A stretch of DNA of 64,000 bases from positions 1 to 64,000 of the IMG/VR virus record IMGVR_UViG_3300046616_000269, one strand, 5' to 3'. The notes under the pieces were generated by a model. It searched no databases and was not told the origin of the DNA. It worked only from the letters and a program-made list of their open reading frames with translations. Source of the DNA: a virus. The position numbers and the translations under genes were made by a program. Of this stretch, positions 22,806 through 30,498 are shown piece after piece (position 1 is the stretch's first letter; each line of letters begins with the position of its first letter).

Positions 22806-23487
22806 TGTCGGCCTCCGGTGGCTGGTAGCCGCTGACGATGCGCTTGGCAACAACCGCGGCGAGTCCCGATGCAAGGTAGCCAGGGAATTCGGCGTCGAAG
22901 AGTTCGGCCACATGCTGGGCCTGCCCTGCTACCAGCTTCGGCGACAGCGGGGCTTTCGTGTAATGGCAGACCTCGCGGCTGCGCTTGATGACAAGACGTG
23001 CCAGGAACTTGTAGATGGCTTGCCGCTCCGTCACGGTCATGGTCCCCAGCTTTGACGCCGTCATGAAATCGTCCACGGGGCGCCAACAGTTTATGGCCGT
23101 TAGTGCGCGTTTGACAAGCATGGGGGCTAAGCTGCCCCTATCCCCTGCCCCGATCACCGTTTGTAGGCCGTCGTAGACAGCCGTTGCCCACATGTCCTTG
23201 TCACGGGAACCTGTGCTGGCGTCCATCTGGGCGTCTAGTGCCAGCTTTGCCAGCAGTTCGCGGCGCTGGCTTACGGTAAGGTCAGCAGCCAGGTCAAGGA
23301 CTGCGCCTACCTTATCTATTTTCTCTGGCGGCCCGACCTCAGGTAAAGAGCCCCCTATTACTATCCCCCCTTTAGAGGGGGGTAATAGGGGGGCTTTTGT
23401 TCGGGAGTTTTTTTCCTTAACACTAGCCACGTAAGCATTGGTCTCCGTGGCCTTGCGTGGGGGTCGGGTCAGGACAACTTTCTTCAT
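22792..23487 (-). CDS. Hypothetical protein with an internal hairpin
   Basis: 231 aa. A basic start (MKKVVLTRPPRKATETN), then SKGGIVIGGSLPE encoded by a strong GC-rich hairpin (23351-23392), then a mainly helical body (LTVSQRRELLAKLALDA; VIKRSREVCHYTKAPLS; LAAVVAKRIVSGYQPPEA). It might bind nucleic acid. No family recognised. Confidence 0.6.
   Translation of the reverse strand: MKKVVLTRPPRKATETNAYVASVKEKNSRTKAPLLPPSKGGIVIGGSLPEVGPPEKIDKVGAVLDLAADLTVSQRRELLAKLALDAQMDASTGSRDKDMWATAVYDGLQTVIGAGDRGSLAPMLVKRALTAINCWRPVDDFMTASKLGTMTVTERQAIYKFLARLVIKRSREVCHYTKAPLSPKLVAGQAQHVAELFDAEFPGYLASGLAAVVAKRIVSGYQPPEADNEAR
23351..23392. repeat. Long GC-rich inverted repeat inside a gene
   Basis: CCCCCTATTAC (23351-23361) pairs perfectly with GTAATAGGGGG (23382-23392); inside, CCCCCC (23365-23370) pairs with the G-run at 23377-23381, loop TTTAGA. 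A T-rich stretch (CTTTTG) follows on the plus strand. The hairpin lies in codons ~38-52 of the gene at 22792. Confidence 0.6.
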
Positions 23488-23514
23488 GGCGGATTTCCTC
23501 GTGTAAGGCAGGCG

Positions 23515-23901
23515 TTATGCCGCGGTACGGCGTCGTTCTTGGCCCCGTGTGGGCGAGAGTCGTTCAGCCAACTTGCGGCCGAAGTCGGGCTTGGCTTTCG
23601 TCATGGTCTTCTTACCGCTACTAGCAGCTGGTGCATCCTTTTTCTTGGCGGCTACCGTGGGCTTGGGTCCGGGCGTGCTGGCGCCAACGGCCTGGGCGGC
23701 GGCTACGCTGAACTTCAGGCCGTGTTCTTTTGCCCAGGCTTTGATGACGGCCGGATCGAAGCGGACGCCGTAGCCAGGATGCTCGGCAACAGGCAGTGCT
23801 GTCTTGCCGGGGGTGCCCTTGCGCCAGTTGCTGATGGTCACGGCGCTGACGCCGAAGCCCGCGCAGAGTTGCTTGGTGGACAGGAAATTTTGCTTGGTCA
23901 T
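23515..23901 (-). CDS. Helix-turn-helix DNA-binding protein at the divergence point
   Basis: 128 aa. Residues 6-30 form an HTH (FLSTKQLCAGFGVSAVTISN then WRKG), with a second helix FDPAVIKAWAKEH; this Nu1/MerR-like fold is usual for small phage DNA binders. The C-terminal half is Lys/Ala/Pro-rich and disordered. It is the first leftward gene from the divergent region facing queE, where an early regulator would sit. Alternative: a second small-terminase-like protein. Confidence 0.65.
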   Translation of the reverse strand: MTKQNFLSTKQLCAGFGVSAVTISNWRKGTPGKTALPVAEHPGYGVRFDPAVIKAWAKEHGLKFSVAAAQAVGASTPGPKPTVAAKKKDAPAASSGKKTMTKAKPDFGRKLAERLSPTRGQERRRTAA

Positions 23902-23933
23902 TTTGACGCTCCGGTTGAGTTGATCGAATTTGA

Positions 23934-23947
23934 ATTATATAAAGATT
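23934..23947 (-). promoter_or_regulatory. Leftward promoter with shared 14-mer
   Basis: Read leftward the sequence is AATCTTTATATAAT, containing a perfect TATAAT about 33 bases before the HTH gene. The same 14-mer occurs on the plus strand at 30217-30230. No good -35 was seen. Confidence 0.55.
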
Positions 23948-23975
23948 CGACCAATTTTGGCGGCCTTCGTATAGA
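23946..23975 (+). promoter_or_regulatory. Candidate promoter for the rightward block (queE)
   Basis: TTCGAC (23946-23951), 18-base spacer, TATAGA (23970-23975), about 30 bases before the queE ATG. It overlaps the leftward promoter, so the two directions may compete or share a regulator. Confidence 0.4.
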
Positions 23976-24005
23976 TGACCATCAAAGTTGATAAAGGAAC
24001 TCCCG

Positions 24006-24731
24006 ATGTTTGGTCAGAATCCCATCCGTGCTGTCGAGCGCAATGCCGCCCAGCTGGCCGTCGAAGATATCTTCTACACGATTCAAGGCGAGGGGCCATT
24101 CGCTGGCTGCCCGGCGCTCTTCATCCGCTTGGCCGGCTGCAATCTGGCCTGCCACTTCTGCGACACCCAGTTCGAGACCATGGCTGATATGCCTGGGGAT
24201 ACGGCCGAGCTGCTGGGCACCATCCTGAACGTCTACCCCGCCAGCCAGCGCAAGCTGGTGGTCATCACCGGCGGCGAGCCGATGCGCCAGAACTTCTCGG
24301 CCCTGGCAGCCGGTCTGCTGGCAGCCGGAACTGAAACGATCCAGATCGAAACCGCGGGCACAGTCTGGCAACCGGACCTTGCGGACATGATCAAGGGCGG
24401 CAGCATCGTCCTCGTTTGCAGCCCAAAGACGCCGCGCGTCCACGCCAACATCGTTGAGTACTGTGACCATTGGAAGTACATTATTCGCGGCGGCGAGGTC
24501 GGCACCGATGGCTTGCCGAACGTGAGCACCCAGAAAAAGGGCGTCCCCCAGATCCTCTATCGGCCCTGGCAAAACCGGGCACTGACCACCGCGGAAACCA
24601 TCTGGCTCAGCCCTTGCGACGATTACGATGCCGTCCTGAATAAGGTCAACCAGGACCTGGCCCGCGACCTCTGCCTGAAGCATGGCTACCGGCTCAGCCT
24701 GCAGATGCACAAGCTGGTAGACGTCAAATGA
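24006..24731 (+). CDS. queE: QueE, 7-carboxy-7-deazaguanine synthase
   Basis: 241 aa radical SAM enzyme forming the 7-deazaguanine ring from 6-carboxytetrahydropterin. The [4Fe-4S] motif CNLACHFC gives C45, C49, C52; QGEG (27-30) is the substrate-side motif; VVITGGEP is the SAM-binding GGE motif. All key residues are present. The ATG at 24006 is preceded by AAAGGAACTCC; a TTG at 23988 is less likely. It is the first gene of the rightward block, so modified-base synthesis is probably expressed early. Confidence 0.92.
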   Translation: MFGQNPIRAVERNAAQLAVEDIFYTIQGEGPFAGCPALFIRLAGCNLACHFCDTQFETMADMPGDTAELLGTILNVYPASQRKLVVITGGEPMRQNFSALAAGLLAAGTETIQIETAGTVWQPDLADMIKGGSIVLVCSPKTPRVHANIVEYCDHWKYIIRGGEVGTDGLPNVSTQKKGVPQILYRPWQNRALTTAETIWLSPCDDYDAVLNKVNQDLARDLCLKHGYRLSLQMHKLVDVK

Positions 24732-25048
24732 AGCCCATCGAAGCCGGCGAGATCTGCGTCATCATCAAGGAGACAGAGGCCTTTCGTGAAAACGTTGGGG
24801 CCTTCGTCACCGTTGTCGAATATGTGGAGTCGACGGGTGGCTGGATGTGGACGTTCAAGGATGCCAGCCGCCCTATCTTGGTCGGCATCAACCTCCTACT
24901 GCATAAATTCTACGTGTCCAGTAGTCAAGAGTGTATCGACCGGTGGGGTCCGGAACCAGGATTCAATAGCGGCTGTCTTATCCCCATCCGCGACCCAGGC
25001 CCCGAGGTCGAAGAGCGAATCGAACTCGACCAGCCGGCGTTTGCATGA
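24728..25048 (+). CDS. Hypothetical protein following queE
   Basis: 106 aa, ATGA overlap with queE and with the next gene. A beta-rich domain (EICVIIKETEAFRENVGAF; GGWMWTFKDASRPILVG) resembling small SH3-like phage proteins. It could be involved in preQ0 metabolism by coupling only; function unknown. Confidence 0.65.
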   Translation: MKPIEAGEICVIIKETEAFRENVGAFVTVVEYVESTGGWMWTFKDASRPILVGINLLLHKFYVSSSQECIDRWGPEPGFNSGCLIPIRDPGPEVEERIELDQPAFA

Positions 25049-25500
25049 AGCCCCGCTATGACGTCGGGATTATTGCCTGCACGCGGGGCAAGAATCCGAC
25101 TGGCTTGACGCCGCTGACGCTCTATAAGGGCACGCCGTTCGTCGTCGCCATGCGGCACGCCCAGCAGCGCTGCGGGACCATCTTGATACTCAGCGCCAAG
25201 TATGGGCTGCTGCGGACGGATGACCCTGTCAGCTACTACGACGCCTACATTCCCGACCTGGATGCCCAGGGCAGGCAGGCGCTTGTCGACCGCATCCGCG
25301 CCGAACCCTGGGTCGAACTCTACGCCGGCAAGCGCATCCTGTCATACCTGCCAGAAGCCTATTTCAAGCTGCTGGCCGAAGCCAAGCCGGCCCTGGCAGC
25401 CACCATTAGCCGGCCCTACAGGGGCCTGAACATGCTGGCACTCGCACGAACCCTTTCCAATGAGCAAAAAGGCTATGGCATCTACCCGCAACGAAGATAG
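25045..25500 (+). CDS. DUF6884-like protein
   Basis: 151 aa. It has the family pattern: an N-terminal strand with IIACTRGKNP, a tyrosine in TLYKGTPF, then LILSAKYGLLRTDDPVSYYD in the centre and RPYRGLNMLAL at the end. This resembles DUF6884/YaaA-like domains of unknown activity. It sits in a coupled string with queE, so a link to deazaguanine metabolism is plausible but not shown. Confidence 0.7.
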   Translation: MKPRYDVGIIACTRGKNPTGLTPLTLYKGTPFVVAMRHAQQRCGTILILSAKYGLLRTDDPVSYYDAYIPDLDAQGRQALVDRIRAEPWVELYAGKRILSYLPEAYFKLLAEAKPALAATISRPYRGLNMLALARTLSNEQKGYGIYPQRR

Positions 25501-26062
25501 AGTCCTGCTCTGCGTCCATTACGTCTACTACTTGGTCGATCCGGCATCGAACGAGCTGCTCTATGTCGGGCGCTCTACCAGCCCCAAGGTTCGACTGGCC
25601 CATCACGAACGTAGGCTGGGCTGCGCGCTGGCAATCGATTACCTGCAGCGCTTCACGGACTTAGCGGCTGCTTGCTGTGCTGAACGCGATGCGATACGGG
25701 AACTTAAACCACGCTTCAACCTGCGCGTAGCGTCCAGCCCTGGGCATCTTGGTTTCAAGGGAACTCAGCGCTCTAGAGATGCGGTAAGCGCCCGCATGCA
25801 GCAGCACTGGTCCGACCCGGCAAACAGGGCTGCCGTCAGCATTCAGTTCAAAGGAGTCCCAAAAACCAAACAGCATGCCGAGAAGATCAGCGCAGCTCTG
25901 AAGGGTAGGACCTACTCGGCGGAGCGTCGGGCAAACATCGCAAAAGGACTGAAGGGGAAATTACTGGGAGTCCCAAAAAGCCCAGAACATCGCGCCAAGC
26001 TGGCCGAAGCCCTAGCGCGAGGCCGCGAAACTATCAAGAGGAACCGCCATGCAGCAGGATAG
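25460..26062 (+). CDS. GIY-YIG homing endonuclease with NUMOD3 repeats
   Basis: 200 aa (a second ATG at 25475 is also possible). The nuclease core has VYYLVDPASNELLYVGRS and a catalytic-type Glu in AERDAIRELKPRFN; the C-terminus has NUMOD3 repeats (KQHAEKISAALKGRTYS; SPEHRAKLAEALARGRE). Free-standing, overlapping both neighbours by 41 and 14 bases, it is inserted between the DUF6884 gene and the exonuclease without disrupting them. Confidence 0.85.
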   Translation: MSKKAMASTRNEDRVLLCVHYVYYLVDPASNELLYVGRSTSPKVRLAHHERRLGCALAIDYLQRFTDLAAACCAERDAIRELKPRFNLRVASSPGHLGFKGTQRSRDAVSARMQQHWSDPANRAAVSIQFKGVPKTKQHAEKISAALKGRTYSAERRANIAKGLKGKLLGVPKSPEHRAKLAEALARGRETIKRNRHAAG

Positions 26063-26894
26063 AGTTTTATTGCTTTGCGATTTATCGTACCAGTGTTACC
26101 GCGCCAGCGCCGCCAATCCGCATCTGACCAGCCGCCGCGTTTTCACTGGCGGCCTCTACGGCTTCCTGATGACGCTGGGCAAGATGGTCCGCGAAACCCG
26201 CGCCACCGATGTCGCCTTCTGCCAAGACATCAAGCCCTATCTGCGCAGCAAGACCTATCCAGAATACAAGCAGCTGCGCAAGTCGACCGCCGACCAGGAT
26301 CTGATGGAGCGCCACAAGGCATCCATGCCGCTGATACTCGAGGCCCTGGAGGTCTGCGGTGTCAAGCCCTGGGGCGTTCCGGGCTTTGAGAGTGACGACC
26401 TCATCGGCTTGGCCGCCACGCGGCATCGTGGGCGGTTTACGCGCATCTACGCGGGCTCCAATGACAGCGACCTCTATCAGCTGCTGGTCTTCCCGAACTT
26501 CGCCGTCTATAAGGACAGCATCGCTACCGTGGTCACCGCGGCCACTCTGCTGAAGACCAGCGGCCTGACCCCGCAGCAATACATGCTGGCAACGGCCCTG
26601 CAGGGCACCCACAACGACATCGCAGGCATCCCCAGGGTGGGCGAGACCACGGCCAAGAAGGCGGTGCTAGACGCAGGCCTGCTGCGCAAGCTGCGCGCCG
26701 ACTGGGCTGCCGTCATCGACCGCAACCTTGGCCTTATCAAGCTGCCGCATGCCGACCTGCCGGCTGCGACCACCCTGCCCGTTCATGACGTCGGCTTTGA
26801 TGTCAGGCGCCTGTATAGATACCTCAACAAGTACGACATCGACTGCACGCTTGCCATGGAAAACGCCTTTAACCAATTCCTTCATAAGAGATAG
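26049..26894 (+). CDS. 5'-3' exonuclease / flap endonuclease
   Basis: 281 aa, FEN-family. Acidic metal ligands appear in order: LLCDLSYQCYRAS, VAFCQDIKPYLRSKTYPEYK, GVPGFESDDLIGLAA, YAGSNDSDLYQLL. The helix-hairpin-helix region is GTHNDIAGIPRVGETTAKKA. It would remove RNA primers and flaps during replication, complementing the family A polymerase at 38416, which lacks its own 5' nuclease. Confidence 0.88.
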   Translation: MQQDRVLLLCDLSYQCYRASAANPHLTSRRVFTGGLYGFLMTLGKMVRETRATDVAFCQDIKPYLRSKTYPEYKQLRKSTADQDLMERHKASMPLILEALEVCGVKPWGVPGFESDDLIGLAATRHRGRFTRIYAGSNDSDLYQLLVFPNFAVYKDSIATVVTAATLLKTSGLTPQQYMLATALQGTHNDIAGIPRVGETTAKKAVLDAGLLRKLRADWAAVIDRNLGLIKLPHADLPAATTLPVHDVGFDVRRLYRYLNKYDIDCTLAMENAFNQFLHKR

Positions 26895-26896
26895 CC

Positions 26897-27187
26897 ATGA
26901 ACAATGTGATCTACAAGTACCCGCTGCGCATTCACGACCAGCAGACCTTGCTGCTGCCCAGCATGGCCCAGCCCCTGACGATTCAGCTGCAGGACAAGGA
27001 AAAGTCCTGTGGAGTTGCGCAGCCATGCCTGTGGGCCAGGGTCGACCCCACCAACCCGCAGAAGCTGCCCTACTCGGTCTGGATGGTCGGCACCGGGCAT
27101 CAGTTCGACCTGCCGGGAGTCGCCATCTATCTGGGCACGGTCCAGCATCCCAGCGGCTTGGTTCTGCATTGCTTTGGTGGCTTCTAA
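26897..27187 (+). CDS. DUF7352-like small phage protein
   Basis: 96 aa. MNNVIYKYPLRIHDQQTLLL opens the chain; CLWARVDP, VWMVGTGHQFD and YLGTVQHPSGLVLHCFGGF are the repeating blocks of a small beta-sandwich family common in phages (I recognise it as DUF7352-like). Function unknown. Confidence 0.65.
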   Translation: MNNVIYKYPLRIHDQQTLLLPSMAQPLTIQLQDKEKSCGVAQPCLWARVDPTNPQKLPYSVWMVGTGHQFDLPGVAIYLGTVQHPSGLVLHCFGGF

Positions 27188-27189
27188 AC

Positions 27190-28644
27190 ATGCAAACAGA
27201 TGAACGGATGAGTGGGGCGCTGGCCGAGAACATCCTTACCCTGCTCTGCTTCGACGACAAGAACTGCAAGCTGGTCCGCGCCGTTCTGACGCCCCAGCTG
27301 TTCGAGTCGGCGGTCAGCCGCGAGGTGGCGGGCCACGCCATCGACTTTATTGACCAGTACGGCGAGACCATCAAGGAGCACTTGCCCGACCATCTTGAAG
27401 GCGTGCTGAACGGCGACGACAAGCGCAAAGCCGAGATGTATAAGCGCCTGCTGGATAACCTCTACCAGAGCCGCGACAGCGTCAATAGCGACTACGTGCT
27501 GCAGAGCCTGCATAAGTTCGTGCGCATGCAGAAGCTGAAGTCGGCCATCGTTGCCGCGGTCGAGCACGTGGGCAACGGCAACATCGATGCCGCCGAAGTC
27601 GAACTGAATAAGGGCCTGAACAGCACCGCCGTTTCCTTTGAAGCCGGGCTGTCACTCAGCAGCGCCGAAGACATTGGCAACCTGCTGGACGAACCCGAGG
27701 AAGAAGGCTTCGAGCTGGGCATTCCCGAACTCGACCAGAACGGCAACTATCCGCGCCGCAAGGAGTTGACGCTATTCCTGGCAGCGCGCGGCAGGGGCAA
27801 GTCGTGGTTCATCACGCACTGCGCCAAGCAGGCCCTGCTGCAGCGCTGGAGCGTGCTTATCGTAACGCTGGAGATGGGCGAAAAGAGCTACGCCCGCCGC
27901 TTCCTGCAATCGTTCTTCTCTATCAGCAAGCGCGAGGCCATAGTCAAGGTCACGCGCTTCACCAAGTCCCGCGACGGTGCACTCGAAGACCTGGTCATGG
28001 AAGAAGTCGAACGCATGACTATGCGCGATGACGACATCAGGACCAAGCTGATCAGCAAGGCCAAGCGCGAGTTCACGCGGCGCCGTCCTTTCCGCATCAA
28101 GGCCTTCCCCACCGGGCAGCTGACCATGGACGGACTGAAGGCCTATCTGGAAGGACTCGAGCGCTTCGAGAAGTTCACGCCGGACTTGATCTGCGTCGAC
28201 TACCCCGACCTGTTCCAGATCGACAGCCAGAACCTGCGCATTGAAGTCGGCAAGGTGGTCGAGAACCTGCGCGGTATCGCCGTCCAGCGCAACTGCGCCA
28301 TGGTCACGGTCAGCCAGGGCAACCGGACCTCTGAATCGGCGACGACCGTCACCGGCGACATGGCGGCCGAAGACATCAGCAAGCTCGCAACCGCTGACTT
28401 GGCCTTCACTTATAGCCAGACGCCGGGCGAATACTCACTGGGTCTGGCCCGCCTGCTGGTCGAGAAGGCGCGGAACGAAAGCGCCAAGTTCTCGGTGCTG
28501 ATGACCCAGGCCTACGCCATCGGTCAGTTCTGCCTGGACAGCGTCAAGCTGGTCAGCGACTACTGGCAGCTGATGGAGGAACGCGGCGACCGCGAAGAGC
28601 GCAAGCGGCCCCGCCGCAAGACCAGGGACGGCGATGAAGATTAG
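27190..28644 (+). CDS. dnaB: Replicative DNA helicase, DnaB family
   Basis: 484 aa from ATG 27190 (a longer frame upstream is a shadow). The N-terminal helical domain (~1-170) is followed by the RecA-like motor: Walker A AARGRGKSW, LIVTLEMGEKSYARR (motif H1a/H2 region), DLICVDYPDLFQID (Walker B/H2) and VTVSQGNR (H3). It unwinds DNA at the fork and should work with the primase at 30499. No separate loader was recognised. Confidence 0.88.
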   Translation: MQTDERMSGALAENILTLLCFDDKNCKLVRAVLTPQLFESAVSREVAGHAIDFIDQYGETIKEHLPDHLEGVLNGDDKRKAEMYKRLLDNLYQSRDSVNSDYVLQSLHKFVRMQKLKSAIVAAVEHVGNGNIDAAEVELNKGLNSTAVSFEAGLSLSSAEDIGNLLDEPEEEGFELGIPELDQNGNYPRRKELTLFLAARGRGKSWFITHCAKQALLQRWSVLIVTLEMGEKSYARRFLQSFFSISKREAIVKVTRFTKSRDGALEDLVMEEVERMTMRDDDIRTKLISKAKREFTRRRPFRIKAFPTGQLTMDGLKAYLEGLERFEKFTPDLICVDYPDLFQIDSQNLRIEVGKVVENLRGIAVQRNCAMVTVSQGNRTSESATTVTGDMAAEDISKLATADLAFTYSQTPGEYSLGLARLLVEKARNESAKFSVLMTQAYAIGQFCLDSVKLVSDYWQLMEERGDREERKRPRRKTRDGDED

Positions 28645-30199
28645 CCGGCAAGCGGTCCGCGAGTTCGTGCGGCGGCCCTTCGACGACTTCAACTGGATGA
28701 AGGCGCTGCCGCGTGACAAGATCCTGGCCGAGCTGCGCCAGCTGAAGGTCCGCCCCGTTTTCAAGACCCAGCCCTGGGAGCACCAGCTGGTCTGCTTCTA
28801 CATCGGCATGTTCTACCCGCGGTTCCTGTTCCTGCTGGACATGGGCCTGGGCAAGTCGAAGATCCTGGCCGACCTCATCACCCAGGCCATGCGCGAGAAG
28901 CGCATCAAGCACGCGCTGATAAGCGTGCCGCGCCTCATCAATATCGACAGCTGGACTGATGACCTGGACCGGCACAGCGACCTGGAGCCCTGGGGTATCG
29001 GCATCCCAGACATCGAGGAAAAGCGTGACCGACTGCTTAATCCCAAAGGCGAGGTCACGCTTATCGACTACCAGGGCCTGCAATGGGCTCTGTGCCGCAA
29101 GGAACGCATCAGCGGCAAGAAGACGGTGCTAGTTCGCGACGACAAGCTGGTGCGCCGCGCCCGCCAGCTGTATGGCTTCATCGGCATCGACGAAAGCCAT
29201 AAGCTCAGCAACACCGAAAGCCTCTGGTACGGGATCATGAAGCAGCTCAGCAAGAACGCCGAGATGGTCTTCGCCACAACCGGCACCCTTTTCGGCAGCC
29301 AGGTCGAGGACCTCTGGGGCCAGTTCCAGCTGGTCGACCAGGGCGAGACCTTCGGCGAAACCCTGGGCCTGTTCCGCGCCGCGCTTTTCAAGGAAGAAAC
29401 CCAGGCCTGGAGTGGCTACCCCAAGTACGTCTTCGATAAGGCCAACGACAAGCTGCTGCACAAGATGCTGCAGCACCGCAGCATTCGGTACGATGAGACC
29501 GAGGTCCTGGACCTGCCTAAGCGCGTATACCGCACTCAAATGTGTGAGATGGGGGAAGAGCAGCGGAATCACTATTTACGCGCCCTGGAAGGCCTTATCA
29601 ATGCCGGCGGCCAGCTTTCCGAACTCGACTCACAGTGGCTGCGCATGCGGCAGATCATCAGCGGCTACCTTGCCTGGGCCGATGAAAGCGGCAAGCATGT
29701 CATCAGGTTCAAGCAGAACCCGAAGCTGGACCATCTGGAGCGGCTGATGGCCGAGATGGGCGACAGCAAGATTGTCATCTGCTATGACTACACGGAGACG
29801 GGCAGCATGATCGTCGACCGGGTCAAGGCCATGGGGCTGGGCTACGAATGGTTCTATGGCGGCACCAAGGACAAGAGCGCCAGCCGCACGCGCTTCATGA
29901 CCGACCCCAGCTGCAAGGTCTTTGTCATGAACAGCGAAGCCGGTGGCACCGGCAACGATGGCCTGCAGAAGGTCGCGCGTTACATGGTCTTCTACGAAAC
30001 GCCGACGCCGCCCAACGTCCGCAAGCAGACCGAGAAGCGCATTCACAGGCCCGGCCAGGACAAGCGCGTGTTCATCTGGGACCTCGTCATGGCGCGCAGC
30101 CTGGACCGCGGAATCCTTGATGGCATTGCCGAAGGCATCGACATCCATGCCCGCGTCGTAAACGGGAAGGCAGACAACAAAAATCTTTTTTTACGGTAG
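28634..30199 (+). CDS. SNF2-type DEAD/H helicase
   Basis: 521 aa, overlapping the helicase gene by 11 bases. SF2 motifs: Walker A LLDMGLGKSK, motif Ia ISVPRLINID, motif II IDESHKLSN, motif III FATTGTLFG, motif V NSEAGGTGNDGLQ and motif VI KRIHRPGQDKR. The QxxR motif in the RPGQ context is typical of SNF2 enzymes. In phages such proteins remodel protein-DNA complexes or forks. AT-rich DNA with a promoter follows the stop. Confidence 0.88.
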   Translation: MKISRQAVREFVRRPFDDFNWMKALPRDKILAELRQLKVRPVFKTQPWEHQLVCFYIGMFYPRFLFLLDMGLGKSKILADLITQAMREKRIKHALISVPRLINIDSWTDDLDRHSDLEPWGIGIPDIEEKRDRLLNPKGEVTLIDYQGLQWALCRKERISGKKTVLVRDDKLVRRARQLYGFIGIDESHKLSNTESLWYGIMKQLSKNAEMVFATTGTLFGSQVEDLWGQFQLVDQGETFGETLGLFRAALFKEETQAWSGYPKYVFDKANDKLLHKMLQHRSIRYDETEVLDLPKRVYRTQMCEMGEEQRNHYLRALEGLINAGGQLSELDSQWLRMRQIISGYLAWADESGKHVIRFKQNPKLDHLERLMAEMGDSKIVICYDYTETGSMIVDRVKAMGLGYEWFYGGTKDKSASRTRFMTDPSCKVFVMNSEAGGTGNDGLQKVARYMVFYETPTPPNVRKQTEKRIHRPGQDKRVFIWDLVMARSLDRGILDGIAEGIDIHARVVNGKADNKNLFLR

Positions 30200-30216
30200 C
30201 TGGACCATAAGCCCAA

Positions 30217-30230
30217 AATCTTTATATAAT
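30217..30230 (+). promoter_or_regulatory. Rightward promoter with shared 14-mer
   Basis: AATCTTTATATAAT, identical to the leftward 23934-23947 element. TATAAT ends at 30230, only 9 bases before the ATG at 30240, so transcription would start within a few bases of that codon. Confidence 0.6.
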
Positions 30231-30239
30231 TTCCCCAAC

Positions 30240-30491
30240 ATGCAGGACAAAACTTTACCAACCAAGCCACCGCCGGCTTCCCCAACTGGGAGGGCACCGA
30301 CGGATTACGTCCCGCCCTTTCACAACTTCCCGCACCCTGGCAGAACTGCCAGGGTCAGCTGGGTCAGACCCCCAGGCAAGAGCTTTTACAACGCCTATGT
30401 AAGGCATTTTTGGGAAGCGCAAGAAGCGCGCCACCAGGGCCAGCTTGCCATCAGGGCAGCCATAAAAACACTCTTCCAGCGACAGCGCTAG
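30240..30491 (+). CDS. Small hypothetical protein, possibly leaderless
   Basis: 83 aa, Pro-rich N-terminus (LPTKPPPASPTGRAPTDYVPP), then FYNAYVRHFWEAQEARHQ and a basic end. No Shine-Dalgarno is visible (TTTCCCCAAC before the ATG), and the adjacent TATAAT makes a leaderless mRNA likely. It ends 8 bases before the primase. Function unknown. Confidence 0.55.
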   Translation: MQDKTLPTKPPPASPTGRAPTDYVPPFHNFPHPGRTARVSWVRPPGKSFYNAYVRHFWEAQEARHQGQLAIRAAIKTLFQRQR

Positions 30492-30498
30492 ACGGCCC

